Positions 1-8,518 of a stretch of 16,052 nt of DNA are shown in pieces (position 1 is the stretch's first letter; every line of letters begins with the position of its first letter). The notes under the pieces were generated by a model. That model did not search any database, was not told the DNA's origin, and saw only the letters and a list, made by a program, of their open reading frames with translations. Location of the stretch: positions 1 through 16,052 of the forward strand of contig JAYTCQ010000074.1 in assembly GCA_043736395.1 (NCBI GenBank), given 5' to 3'. This DNA is from JAFDVL01 sp043736395 (GTDB lineage Bacteria; Acidobacteriota; Blastocatellia; RBC074). Position numbers and translations under genes: made by a program.

Positions 1-322
1 GGCATTTTGCGTTGCGAGGACTTACTCGCCGTGATTGGCATTTCTCAAGTGATACTGTATGCTTCGTACCTTCAGAGAAGAAATATTCAATTAACACCAG
101 TATTACTAATTTCATTCGGAAATTGCATTCGAGTTTGCAACAAAATCAAGGTCTGGCGCTGGATTCTATGTGACCGCTTCCGGCACGTCAAACTTTGAAG
201 TGCGCAGAACTTTGAGCTGACAATTAAGGCAGAATTTACGAGCGTTTAATATGCCTCGAACACCACACTGGTAACATCACAATTTATTTATCAGAATCTG
301 AACACTACCAAGGAGAAGTCAA
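1..322. other. Upstream region without a recognised gene
   Basis: This stretch precedes the TonB-dependent receptor. The only open frame (7-198, plus) has no recognisable protein family, no convincing ribosome binding site and unremarkable composition, so I do not call it. A good Shine-Dalgarno sequence (aaggag, 310-315) lies just before the receptor start. I see AT-rich stretches (for example taatat at 247-252) but no -35/-10 pair with acceptable spacing, so the promoter is not assigned. Confidence 0.5.
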
Positions 323-3300
323 ATGATCAATCGTCTGATCAATCGAAATTATCTGAAGCAAGCGGGATTTATCTTCGTTCTTGCCTGTCTTTTAAGCACA
401 CAGGCCATGGTTGGTTTTGCGCAATCCACTTACGGCACAATTACCGGGACTGTGACAGACCCGACCGGCGCGGTAATTCCTAACGCTACCATCTCGATCA
501 CCAACAAAAATACACAAATCGTCCGCACGATCACGACCAACGGCGAAGGCATTTACCTTGGCGTAAATCTTGATCCAGGCGTTTATCGCATCGAAGCAAC
601 CGCCGCAGGATTTGCCAAATACGCTCGTGAAACTGAATTGTTGGCACGCCAAATTGCTCGCGTAGATATTAAAGTTGAAACTGCCGCGATGAACGCGCAA
701 GTAGATATTATCGCCACCGGCGCTATCACAACGGAAACGCCGACGATTTCTGATTCAAAATCAGGACGCGAAATTAACGGCTTGGCGCTGAATTTTCGCG
801 CCACAACTTCACCGAGTCCAATTGTAGTGGCGACGCTCGCACCTGGTGTGCAACAGGATCGCGCCGGAAATATTTCGGTCGCGGGCGGACAACCGTATAC
901 GACTTCGTATTCGATTGATGGCATCTCAACCCAGAGCGTACGCGGCGGCGCGGCTGTCCGTGATTTATTTCCTTCGGTTGAAGGCATCGCCGAATTCAGA
1001 GTCAGTTCCAGCAATAACAACGCTGAATTTGGACAGATCAGCGATGTGACGACGATTTCAAAAAGTGGTGGAAACAATTATCACGGCGCGGGATTTTTAT
1101 TTCATCAAAACAGTAAGCTGAACGCGACGAATCCGTTTGGCGCAGTCGCCAATGGTAAGCGCATTTATTTCCCCGGACACGCCAACAGTTTTGGCGGAGC
1201 TATCGGCGGCCCGCTGAGCATTCCGAAAATTTACGATGCGCGCAATCGCACCTTTTTCTTCTTCGATTATGAAGGCGTTCGCCGCGGTGATCCGTTGCCA
1301 ATCAATCAAATTGTTCCGCCGGATGCGTTTCGCAATGGTGATCTTTCCAGCATTACAACCGCGATCAGGAACCCATTCACAGGCGGCACGTATACCAACA
1401 ATCAAATCCCCGTGAATCCGGCAGCCGCAAAAGTTTTAGAACTGCTTTATGTGAAGCAGAATCAGCCTTCCGGCGCGGCGATCAATCGTCCGAACTTTGT
1501 GTCGAGTGCAACAAATATTTACACCGTGAACGGTTGGGATTTGCGTGGCGATCATTCCTTCAACGACAACCACAAATTTTTTGTTCGCTTCACGCACAAA
1601 GATGTGCAAACGGCTGGCACGGATGGTGGGGCCAATTTCAATACGAAATTTGGGGCATACACCAACAGCACGAAAGTTCGAAATTTAGCCGGTTCGTATA
1701 ACTGGATTGTCCGTCCGAATTTAATCAATGAATTTCGCGCGGGATTTTCCATTAACGATATTTTGCAGGATTATCCCTTAGCCAAACAGGGTGCGCAGAT
1801 CACGCAATCCATCGGGTTGACGGGCTTGCCAAAACCTCCGGAACTGGGCGGAATTCCAAACTTTAGTTTCAGTGACGGTTCGTTTATTCAGACGAACAGC
1901 ACAGGACGTCCGCATTTCACTGGTAACAAGACGTACCAATTAAACGACAGCATAACGTGGACAGCAGGGCGTCACACGATCAAAGGCGGCTTCGATGTTC
2001 AGAAGCTGAAATTTCAGGATTATCTAAGCTTTTTCGCCGGTGATGACTTCGGCGAATATTCGTTCACAGGTCAATATACCGGAAATGCCTTTGCAGATTT
2101 TCTGGTCGGATTACCCTCGGTCACAACGTATGCCGCGAACGGCCCGGACGTGAAACCGTTTGCGTATCACTACGCCGGATACGTGCAGGATGATTTCCGC
2201 GTCTCGCCAAAATTGACTTTAAATTTTGGTGTGCGTTATGAATTGCATCCTCCCTTTAACGATGAAACAAATCAGTTAACGAATCTTGATCGTAAGACAA
2301 AAGGTGGTCGCGTTGTGGTGCCGAATGCTGCCGGACTCGCCCTGGTCTCCCCAGCATTTCGTGCTGACATAAAAAACACGCCAATCGTCATTGCCAGTGA
2401 AGCGGGCTTGCCTGAAGGCTTGCGCGCAACTGATAAAAACGATTGGAATCCACGCTTTGGTTTTGCTTATCGTCCTTTCAATGACAACAAGACTGTCATT
2501 CGCGGTGGCGTCGGTGTCTACACCGTCACGGTGCTGGGCTCAGTGCTGTATTCATTGGCTGGAATCGCCTCCAGCAATGCGCCGGTGTTTCAAAATTCAG
2601 CCCCGGGCAGCACAACTTACCGGTTGCAATTACCGAATGCGTTTCCCGCTACAACGACAGTTGGTTCAGGCGGAATCCCGGATTTTCGTCGTGCCAATCA
2701 GACTGATTTAACTGACCCGTATGCGATTCAATGGAACCTGACGATCGAGCGTGAATTGTGGCAAAATACAGGTTTACGCTTAAGCTACATCGGATCAAAG
2801 ACGCGGCAGTTGGTTCACAGTCCTGACTTGAATCAAGTGGCTCCGAACACTACCGGCTATGCGCCTTTGGTCGCGACAGCTGCCTTGCGCCAACAAAATT
2901 TGTTGTACCCGAATTTCAATGCAGTGATGACTCGTGACAATGGCCCGACAGCGCGGTACCACTCCTTCAGTGCTGAGCTTTCACGGCGCTTCAGCAACGG
3001 TACGAGTTTCCAAAGTTCGTATACGCTCGCGAAAAATTTATCGAACGCAGGCGGCCCCGCACCGGGCGGCTTCGCAGCCGAAAATGGCCCGACCACGTTG
3101 AATATTTACAACATCAATGCGGATTACGGCGATGTAGCCTTCACGCGTCGGCATCGTTTTTTAACCACATTTTTATGGGAGCTGCCCGTTGGAAAAGGCA
3201 AGAAATTCCTGAACGGAATTAACAGCGTCGGCAATCAAGTTATTGGTGGTTGGGGCATCAACGGAATTTTATTATTCCAGAGTGGGCCATATCTGACGCC

Positions 3301-3724
3301 GACATTTACTGGCACTGATCCTTCGGGAACAGGCGTACTGGTGCGCGGTGTGACGACGACACAACGTCCTGATCGCATTGCGAACGGCAACATCAGTAAT
3401 CCCACGATTGATGCGTATTTTGACAAGAATGCGTTTGTTCGTCCCGCCAGTAACATCGGACGTTTCGGAAATGCAGGTGTAGGAATTTTGCGAGGCCCTG
3501 GCACCGAAGTATTTTCGATGACACTGGGCAAGCAGTTTTCAATTACTGAACAATTGAAATTACGCTACGAAGCGGCGTTCTCAAATTTATTCAATCATCT
3601 GAATCCAAATGTTCCAGGCACGTTGAATATTACATCTGCCGCCTTCGGTCGTATCACTTCTGTACAAACCGTTGATCAGGCGGGGCCGCGCGTAATACAG
3701 ATGTCGCTGCGAATGTCGTTCTAA
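323..3724 (+). CDS. Oar-like TonB-dependent outer-membrane receptor with carboxypeptidase-regulatory-like domain
   Basis: This is a 1133-residue outer-membrane beta-barrel protein. Residues 1-33 form a signal peptide (basic start, hydrophobic core FIFVLACLL, likely cleavage near GFAQ). Residues about 36-120 are a carboxypeptidase-regulatory-like beta-sandwich (YGTITGTVTDPTGAVIPNA, then GVYRIEATAAGF). A plug-like segment follows to about residue 260 (VAGGQPYTTSYSIDGIS, EFRVSSSNNNAEFGQISD), then a long barrel with repeated aromatic strands. The chain ends in SLRMSF, with the terminal Phe expected of outer-membrane proteins. This architecture matches the large Oar-like receptors abundant in Acidobacteriota. 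They are presumed to move oligosaccharide, peptide or other substrates with TonB energy, but the substrate cannot be read here and no canonical TonB box is evident. The ATG is supported by aaggag eight bases upstream. The stop codon abuts a palindromic repeat whose first unit can act as terminator. Confidence 0.93.
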   Translation: MINRLINRNYLKQAGFIFVLACLLSTQAMVGFAQSTYGTITGTVTDPTGAVIPNATISITNKNTQIVRTITTNGEGIYLGVNLDPGVYRIEATAAGFAKYARETELLARQIARVDIKVETAAMNAQVDIIATGAITTETPTISDSKSGREINGLALNFRATTSPSPIVVATLAPGVQQDRAGNISVAGGQPYTTSYSIDGISTQSVRGGAAVRDLFPSVEGIAEFRVSSSNNNAEFGQISDVTTISKSGGNNYHGAGFLFHQNSKLNATNPFGAVANGKRIYFPGHANSFGGAIGGPLSIPKIYDARNRTFFFFDYEGVRRGDPLPINQIVPPDAFRNGDLSSITTAIRNPFTGGTYTNNQIPVNPAAAKVLELLYVKQNQPSGAAINRPNFVSSATNIYTVNGWDLRGDHSFNDNHKFFVRFTHKDVQTAGTDGGANFNTKFGAYTNSTKVRNLAGSYNWIVRPNLINEFRAGFSINDILQDYPLAKQGAQITQSIGLTGLPKPPELGGIPNFSFSDGSFIQTNSTGRPHFTGNKTYQLNDSITWTAGRHTIKGGFDVQKLKFQDYLSFFAGDDFGEYSFTGQYTGNAFADFLVGLPSVTTYAANGPDVKPFAYHYAGYVQDDFRVSPKLTLNFGVRYELHPPFNDETNQLTNLDRKTKGGRVVVPNAAGLALVSPAFRADIKNTPIVIASEAGLPEGLRATDKNDWNPRFGFAYRPFNDNKTVIRGGVGVYTVTVLGSVLYSLAGIASSNAPVFQNSAPGSTTYRLQLPNAFPATTTVGSGGIPDFRRANQTDLTDPYAIQWNLTIERELWQNTGLRLSYIGSKTRQLVHSPDLNQVAPNTTGYAPLVATAALRQQNLLYPNFNAVMTRDNGPTARYHSFSAELSRRFSNGTSFQSSYTLAKNLSNAGGPAPGGFAAENGPTTLNIYNINADYGDVAFTRRHRFLTTFLWELPVGKGKKFLNGINSVGNQVIGGWGINGILLFQSGPYLTPTFTGTDPSGTGVLVRGVTTTQRPDRIANGNISNPTIDAYFDKNAFVRPASNIGRFGNAGVGILRGPGTEVFSMTLGKQFSITEQLKLRYEAAFSNLFNHLNPNVPGTLNITSAAFGRITSVQTVDQAGPRVIQMSLRMSF

Positions 3725-3817
3725 AGGTACGATAGGCGTTCCCGCCTGTCGTTTTTATTTACAATAAGCGTCTCCGCCTTTCGGTGTCTTGAACAGGCGG
3801 GACGCCTATTGTACCTT
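3724..3817. repeat. REP-like palindromic element A (three units)
   Basis: Three copies of one unit fill the gap between the receptor stop codon and the acyltransferase start. Unit 1 (3724-3751) and unit 2 (3759-3783) are direct, and unit 3 (3791-3817) is inverted. Unit 1 reads ggtacgataggcgttcccgc and continues with cctg; unit 3, read on the minus strand, is ggtacaataggcgtcccgcc followed by tg. Each unit is itself a small palindrome (AGGCG, 3-4 nt, CGCCT), so both single-unit hairpins and a large unit-1/unit-3 stem can form. Element B near 10.4-10.55 kb belongs to the same family. This matches the general pattern of REP elements mobilised by RAYT transposases, but no such transposase is present in the window. 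Confidence 0.85.
3731..3760 (+). terminator. Probable intrinsic terminator of the receptor gene (repeat unit 1)
   Basis: Unit 1 folds as aggcg-ttcc-cgcct followed by gtcgtttttattt. This is a short GC-rich stem with a U-rich tail seven bases after the receptor stop codon. It would terminate plus-strand transcription, which makes cotranscription with the acyltransferase uncertain. The stem is only five or six base pairs, so efficiency is a guess. Confidence 0.5.
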
Positions 3818-3823
3818 GCACTC

Positions 3824-4522
3824 ATGCCAGAAGACCGCCTCTACTCATTCGCCGATTTATCCTCGTACACTTTCAAGCAGCGCATTATCATCCGCAGCGC
3901 AGGCGTTGCCTTGTATTGGTTAATAAAGGTCATCGGCGCAACTCTCAAATTTGAAATTAAAGGCTGGGAAAATTTCGACGAAACGAAGCCACAGATTTTA
4001 TGTTTCTGGCACAATCGAATTCCGATTGCCACGTACTTCTGGCGGTATCGAAAAATCATTGTGATGTCTTCGCAGAGTTTCGATTCGGAATATATTGCAC
4101 GGTTTATTCAACGCTTTGGATATGGCGCAGCCAAAGGAAGTTCGACGCGTGGAGGCAAAGCTGCCTTGATTCAAATGATTCGTGCCGTCCGGGAAGGGAA
4201 GAGCACAGCATTCACGGTAGATGGCCCGCGTGGCCCCATCTACGAAGCCAAGCCCGGAGCCATTTTATTAGCCGCAAAATCTAATGCGCTGATTGTCCCG
4301 TTTTCAATTTCGCTGAATCGTTATTGGCAGTTGCGCAGCTGGGATCGAATCCAAATTCCTAAGCCGTTTGCGCGTGCAGTGGTAGTGATTGGAAAGCCGA
4401 TTGAAGTGGAAGATGATTCTGATTCGCACGATGCTAGTCATCAGGAATTGCAAAAATCCTTAGAGAAGTTGCGCGATGAAAGTGATGGTTTTTTTGCCGT
4501 GAATTTCCACGAATCTAAATGA
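3824..4522 (+). CDS. DUF374 lysophospholipid acyltransferase family protein (lipid A late acyltransferase type)
   Basis: The 232-residue product is a membrane-associated acyltransferase of the LPLAT superfamily, DUF374 branch. Visible family features are a hydrophobic N-terminal segment (about 25-42), FWHNR with the presumed catalytic His63, SSQSFDSEYIARFIQRFGYG (82-101), and the family signature TVDGPRGP (131-138) followed by PGAILLAAKSNALIVPF. The DUF374 family includes Campylobacter/Helicobacter LpxJ, a secondary acyltransferase of lipid A, so a role in lipid A acylation at the inner membrane is plausible but not shown. I choose the ATG at 3824; the frame could start at a TTG (3809), but that codon lies within the palindromic repeat. 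No Shine-Dalgarno is visible before the ATG, because repeat unit 3 ends only six bases upstream. The gene converges with the exchanger gene. Confidence 0.88.
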   Translation: MPEDRLYSFADLSSYTFKQRIIIRSAGVALYWLIKVIGATLKFEIKGWENFDETKPQILCFWHNRIPIATYFWRYRKIIVMSSQSFDSEYIARFIQRFGYGAAKGSSTRGGKAALIQMIRAVREGKSTAFTVDGPRGPIYEAKPGAILLAAKSNALIVPFSISLNRYWQLRSWDRIQIPKPFARAVVVIGKPIEVEDDSDSHDASHQELQKSLEKLRDESDGFFAVNFHESK

Positions 4523-4531
4523 ATCTTATCG

Positions 4532-4597
4532 CCACAAAAAGCACAAGAGACACAAAACAATCCAAAACATTTTTTGTGCATTTTGTACTTTTTGTGG
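4532..4597. terminator. Long A/T-rich inverted repeat, likely bidirectional terminator
   Basis: Two 26-nt arms (4532-4557 and 4572-4597) pair at 22 of 26 positions around a 14-nt loop. The outer ten base pairs, ccacaaaaag/ctttttgtgg, are perfect. It occupies the gap between two convergent stop codons (4522 plus, 4605 minus), as expected for a shared terminator. The arms are nearly pure purine plus C on one strand, a style shared with the hairpins at 6061-6168 and 13274-13376, although the sequences differ. Confidence 0.7.
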
Positions 4598-4604
4598 TTA
4601 ATCC

Positions 4605-5789
4605 TCAATAACTGGTTCTTAGCGTCAACGCCCGCCACAAAACAATTCTTCGTTGCTTTGAAATAATCAACATTCCAACGCCCAACAATAAATATAAAAT
4701 ACTGAAAGCCAGCCGAACTTTGGGATCAGGGAAAAATAGTTGCGCGGTAAATAATACGAGCAACAGAATGGCTTCGTTGAGGTTCAATTTGAAATCCGAA
4801 ATCAGCACTGCTGCGAAAAACGATTGCGCGGAGGTCAGCAACAATTCTTCTTTCTGCATCGCATCCAAAATCATCGGATGCATTCCCGTGGACGCTAAGC
4901 CGTACACTAATGGAATCGCGCCTACCAGCAACGTCCATTGATTAACTTTGGAAGAAATTAACGCGCCGAGTCCGGTCGAACCTTTACCCTTCAATGCGAA
5001 CAGCAAAGCGATCAATCCTTCCGGCGATTCCGAAGCCAGCGGAGCCAGCCATTGCACCAGCAAAAATTGATTGATGCCGTACGTGGTTCCCGCCGCTTTC
5101 AAGCTCTCAGCGAATGGCTCAGCCGAAATCCAGATGACCCATCCGGCAAAAGCAAACATCGAAACGACCACCAGTCTTCGCGCTCCATCGCCGAGCTTTG
5201 AATCAATCAGCGCCGCGACGCCTTCTAATTCCTCATCGTGTTTTTCGCCCTGCATCGCGCGTCCGGCGTAAAAGAAAAACATCGCAAATAACACGACGGT
5301 ATCCACCCAGGTCAGCGTTCCTTTGATCGGAATGATCAATGTATAAATCGTCGCGAGTAACAGCAGACTAAGTTCCAGCCCCTGCGATTGATCAAGCTGG
5401 ACGGATCTCCTTTTATGTTTGAGGAAATAAACGATGACGACAATTGCCCAGCCGAAGCCAATCAGAATACGGTTCGCTCCGGTCATATTGGCGATGGATA
5501 ATCCTTCGTGCGTTCCGGCTTTGCCTTCCATCCAGGCGTAGTGCAATCCAATCGCGTATTCCGGCAGCACACTGATGAGCGCCAGAAAAATCAAGGCGAG
5601 AGAACGTGGAATATCACGCTCAGATAATTCCGCCCCCCAGCTCAAAGCAAAAGCTGCCGCGACGATGGCAATGCCGGAAAGTACTGAGACGGTGACGGGA
5701 CTTAGATGATGGCTCTGTCCGGTGAGAACTAAGATCACCCAGGGGACAGGGATTAAGAGTACGAGGATCAACCAAATTAGTGTTTTCAT
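4605..5789 (-). CDS. Sodium/calcium exchanger (CaCA superfamily cation antiporter)
   Basis: The 394-residue product is a polytopic inner-membrane protein with about ten or eleven hydrophobic segments. It carries the two inverted alpha repeats of the CaCA cation/Ca2+ exchanger family. The alpha-1 region contains FLALISVLPEYAIGLHYAW then NMTGANRILIGFGW. The alpha-2 region contains WLAPLASESPEGLIALLFA then GALISSKVNQWTLLVGAIPL. Both retain the acidic residue (PE in each) that binds the cation in this superfamily. A charged cytoplasmic loop between the halves (QGEKHDEELEGVAALIDSKL, near the middle) is typical. The predicted role is Ca2+ or other cation export driven by Na+ or H+; ion specificity cannot be read. 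The ATG at 5789 has only a weak purine-rich upstream stretch (gaaag). It is transcribed alone, separated from the upstream gene by about 400 bp containing a terminator-like hairpin. Confidence 0.9.
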   Translation of the reverse strand: MKTLIWLILVLLIPVPWVILVLTGQSHHLSPVTVSVLSGIAIVAAAFALSWGAELSERDIPRSLALIFLALISVLPEYAIGLHYAWMEGKAGTHEGLSIANMTGANRILIGFGWAIVVIVYFLKHKRRSVQLDQSQGLELSLLLLATIYTLIIPIKGTLTWVDTVVLFAMFFFYAGRAMQGEKHDEELEGVAALIDSKLGDGARRLVVVSMFAFAGWVIWISAEPFAESLKAAGTTYGINQFLLVQWLAPLASESPEGLIALLFALKGKGSTGLGALISSKVNQWTLLVGAIPLVYGLASTGMHPMILDAMQKEELLLTSAQSFFAAVLISDFKLNLNEAILLLVLFTAQLFFPDPKVRLAFSILYLLLGVGMLIISKQRRIVLWRALTLRTSY

Positions 5790-6193
5790 TATGCTTTCAG
5801 ATTTTTTCCAAAATGTCAGTGTAAATAAATTTTCGTGTTCTCAAAAGAAACCGATTATGCCGAACAAATGGAAATAATTGAAGAGGCGGGCAACGAATGA
5901 GGCGCGACGATCCGGGTACGTTCTTATAGGTATTTTCCGCCTGATGCGACCAAGCTATAAATCATTGTTCATTCGCAATTGTTCATTTTTAATTATTTTT
6001 CGGGGGGAAATCAGTATTTATTGCTTAACAACGGTATTCGTTGCGCAGATGTGAAAAAAACAGATAGGAAAAAAGGGACAGAAAAAAATCGTACACCACG
6101 GTTCGGTTTGAGAGCACTTCGAAACCTCACAGGGCTACAATTTTTTCTGTCCCCCTTTTTCCTGTCTGATTTTTCTGCTCGCTTTCTAACAAA
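5790..6193. other. Intergenic region with hairpin and short repeats
   Basis: This gap lies between the exchanger start and the stop of the DUF1016 relic and must contain the exchanger promoter, which I cannot place. It holds a possible decayed copy of the REP-like unit (5914-5944, gggtacg...ataggt...ccgcctg), two direct copies of aattgttcatt-like sequence (5963-5973 and 5977-5987), and the long inverted repeat listed separately at 6061-6168. I see no protein-coding gene. Confidence 0.5.
6061..6168 (-). terminator. Long inverted repeat, probable terminator of the minus-strand operon
   Basis: Arms at 6061-6087 and 6141-6168 pair almost completely (a G-T pair and about two further differences, one of them a one-base bulge) around a 53-nt loop. 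Read on the minus strand, the structure starts about 25 bases after the stop codon of the DUF1016 relic, and its distal arm ends in a run of seven T (6060-6054), as in a rho-independent terminator. The arm (cagataggaaaaaagggaca then gaaaaaa) is purine-rich on the plus strand. Confidence 0.62.
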
Positions 6194-6889
6194 TCACGCC
6201 TTGACGGATTTTTTACGCATTGCGCTGATCTTTTGCGTTTCCAGCAGGTGGCGAGTTTTTTCGATTTCCGCAACCAGCAATTTTTCATCCGGCAGCGCGA
6301 CACGATATTCCGCCGCCATAATTTTATTCGGCAAACCTTCGAGCGCATATCGCGCCAACGCTTCGCCTTTGCTGACACAAAGAATTAATCCTACCGGAGG
6401 ATTTTCATCCGGCAACGTCCAATGTTCACGGGCATAATTGCAGTACAAGTGCATTTGCCCGCGATAGCTTTCTCGGAACTTGCCGAGCGTCAATTTCACC
6501 AAAACCAAACAGCGCAATTTGCGGTGATAGAAAACACGATCCAGCGCAAACGGTTTGCCCGCCAGACGCGCAGGCTTTTTCGGCTTCACCAACGTGAAAT
6601 CCAACTTTGGTTCGACCAGCAACCATTCAAGTTGATTCAGTAATTGTTCCCTGAGCGTCGCGCCGGGGAACGGATCGCTAAAGCCGAGAATACGCGTGAT
6701 CGTCGGGTCTTTGAAGCCAAGCTCAGGTGAGATTTGCGCATCAGGATAAAGTGGCGTGATGATTTCGCGGACGGCTTCAAACGCTTGCTGGCGACTGGTT
6801 TCGACTACTTCAATGATTCCGTTGAGAAAGCTATCGTAGCCAAGAATCTCATTATCATTTCCAAAAGGCTTTGCGGTAGTTCGGTTCAT
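6194..6889 (-). CDS. Degenerate, internally shortened DUF1016 (YhcG-like) PDDEXK nuclease-family protein
   Basis: The 231-residue product resembles both ends of DUF1016/YhcG nucleases, normally about 350-380 residues. The N-terminus (YDSFLNGIIEVVETSRQQAF, 18-37) matches the start of the family. It then passes almost directly to the C-terminal nuclease region: KDPTITRILGF (60-70), ALDRVFYHRKLRCLVLVKL (115-133), GQMHLYCNYAREHW (144-157), DENPPVGLILC (161-171). About 100 residues of the usual N-terminal domain are absent. Asp117 of the PDDEXK core is kept, but the usual E-x-K after the next strand reads K-L-T (132-134), so nuclease activity is unlikely. I choose the ATG at 6889 because ggag lies six bases upstream; a TTG at 6916 is in frame but has no ribosome binding site. 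It is the last gene of a close-packed minus-strand run. It may be a decaying relic or a binding protein that lost catalysis. Confidence 0.75.
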   Translation of the reverse strand: MNRTTAKPFGNDNEILGYDSFLNGIIEVVETSRQQAFEAVREIITPLYPDAQISPELGFKDPTITRILGFSDPFPGATLREQLLNQLEWLLVEPKLDFTLVKPKKPARLAGKPFALDRVFYHRKLRCLVLVKLTLGKFRESYRGQMHLYCNYAREHWTLPDENPPVGLILCVSKGEALARYALEGLPNKIMAAEYRVALPDEKLLVAEIEKTRHLLETQKISAMRKKSVKA

Positions 6890-6917
6890 TGCATTCTCCA
6901 AATTTTCAACGCGCAAG

Positions 6918-8513
6918 TTAACGCATATATTTTCGCCGAATGGCCAACACCAACAATGCCGCTTGCAACGGAGCCAGAATTGTTTCCAGTCCTACAAACA
7001 ACCGCGCCATCGTTGTCACCGGACGCGGCTCTGGTTTTTGTAGTGAGGCAGTTTCCAATGAATACACCAGCGTAGCGAGAAATTGTTTTGCCTTATTTTT
7101 CTCTAGTGCGAGCATCACCTGAATCGGTGCGCCAATTTTATTTTGAGTTGTATCTTTCGACGAAGCGAACCCCGTGAACCAATACGGCACACACGACAAA
7201 AATAAAATTAATAGCAACCATACAGTTGCAAGACCGACCCGTTCGCCGTAACCGCTCAATGCCCAATACCAAAAATCCAACGTCCAGAATGCGCGTCCAT
7301 TGAATTTTTCCAATCGCCGCAAATCCATCGAATTGTAACGAAACTTCGTCGCATCAATGTAGCGATTATTTTCTTCGGCATTCATTGCTAATTGCCGATA
7401 TGCAGTTGAAAGTAAGCGATCCGACTTGCTCGCTTCGCGCTCCTGCTCAAAGGTAAACTTGTCCCAACCCACATCAATAAATTCAAACTTGCGCGGATCA
7501 GTATTGATGAACCAATGCGGGCGTAAACTTACCGAATGAAACGAAAGTCGCTCCGGTTTTTCAATTAGTAGCGAGTCAAGACTAAGACTTGCCTCCTCAC
7601 TAAACATCGTTTCGTCGTTGCCCTCGTGAAACCTTACATAATCTTTGAACTGTGCCTGTACGAATTCTGTTTCATTTTTAAATTTCGTACCCTCAAACCG
7701 CGTCAATCCACTGAATACTGTCTTACTAAATCTCGCAGGCATTACAAATGTAGTATTCGAAAATATAGCTTCGTCACCAAACTTTGCAGAATTAAAGAGG
7801 GCTTCACCGTTGAATATCGCATCATCAAACCAAACATTTCTAGTAAATGTTACATCCATAAAGTTCACTCCGATGAACTCCACAGAGTGAAAATGCGCGG
7901 TACTAATGAACGTCGCATATGAAAATTTCGCATTAGAAAAGCGCTCGGTACCTTTGAATTTCGCATCTTCAAAATGCGCTGCGTTACTGAACATTGCATA
8001 GGAAAAGTTCGCATTTAAGATGAACTCTGTGCCCACAAACCAAGATTCATCACTAAATGTTGCATAACTAAAACTCACCTCACAGCAGAATTTTGCCGAT
8101 CTAAAGTCTGCTTTACTGCTAAACGTCGCTGAATCAAAGTTTGCCGCTGTATTAAAGCAAAATCGTACTTCTTTTGGTCTTTCATATAAGGAGAAATCCA
8201 CTACTTCAGGAAAATAGACACCGCAAAAATTATAATTTTCGGAGTCAATTTTTTTCTTTAGCTCAATGCGAAACTCATCCACTTTATTCTTGCTCGGATA
8301 GTGCATCACACAAAAAAAAATTCCCTCATGTTCGTAAACGGCATCACCGAAACACGCAGCTCGCGCATTTGCGAATTGCTGCTTTTTACTCTCGCTATCG
8401 CCGATACTCGCTTCTCGCCCTTTTTCACGCCAAGAGTTTTGAATTATTCGGTCGCACGCGCAAATGTTTTTGGTTACAGGCACGCTAGGGATTGGTGTGG
8501 AAGTATCAAGCAT
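6918..8513 (-). CDS. Pentapeptide-repeat protein with ion-channel-like membrane C-terminus
   Basis: The 531-residue product has three parts. Residues 18-71 carry spaced Cys and His (C18, C20, C54, C68, H71) ending in FFCVMHYPSK, suggesting a small zinc-binding unit. Residues about 105-300 are pentapeptide repeats of the F-x-x-A-x-F kind (FSSKADFRSAKF, FSNAAHFEDAKF, FNGEALFNSAKF), predicted to form a right-handed quadrilateral beta-helix. A linker (AYRQLAMNAEENNRYIDATK, 371-390) is followed by a membrane domain: FWTLDFWYWALSGYGERVG, a helix near 425-446, then FLATLVYSLETASL and a last helix near 507-525. The layout recalls two-helix ion-channel domains seen on other pentapeptide proteins, but no TVGYG-type selectivity filter is present. 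It starts five bases after the toxin-like gene's stop, without a Shine-Dalgarno, suggesting translational coupling. Its function is unknown; a membrane effector is a guess. Confidence 0.82.
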   Translation of the reverse strand: MLDTSTPIPSVPVTKNICACDRIIQNSWREKGREASIGDSESKKQQFANARAACFGDAVYEHEGIFFCVMHYPSKNKVDEFRIELKKKIDSENYNFCGVYFPEVVDFSLYERPKEVRFCFNTAANFDSATFSSKADFRSAKFCCEVSFSYATFSDESWFVGTEFILNANFSYAMFSNAAHFEDAKFKGTERFSNAKFSYATFISTAHFHSVEFIGVNFMDVTFTRNVWFDDAIFNGEALFNSAKFGDEAIFSNTTFVMPARFSKTVFSGLTRFEGTKFKNETEFVQAQFKDYVRFHEGNDETMFSEEASLSLDSLLIEKPERLSFHSVSLRPHWFINTDPRKFEFIDVGWDKFTFEQEREASKSDRLLSTAYRQLAMNAEENNRYIDATKFRYNSMDLRRLEKFNGRAFWTLDFWYWALSGYGERVGLATVWLLLILFLSCVPYWFTGFASSKDTTQNKIGAPIQVMLALEKNKAKQFLATLVYSLETASLQKPEPRPVTTMARLFVGLETILAPLQAALLVLAIRRKYMR

Positions 8514-8518
8514 AGTAT

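Noticed and set aside
7..198. 63-aa plus-strand frame at the left edge
   Set aside because: No family resemblance, no ribosome binding site and no conserved context.
217..252. Candidate promoter for the receptor (ctgaca and taatat)
   Set aside because: The spacing is 24 bases, too long for a sigma-70 promoter.
583..1077. 164-aa minus-strand frame inside the receptor gene
   Set aside because: It is a shadow of the receptor's coding sequence, with low-complexity Ala/Ser-rich translation and no family signal.
5883..5944. Possible third cluster of the REP-like repeat family
   Set aside because: Only one strongly diverged unit (gggtacg...ccgcctg) with a five-base insertion is visible, and the inverted partner (gaggcggg) is too short to support the call.
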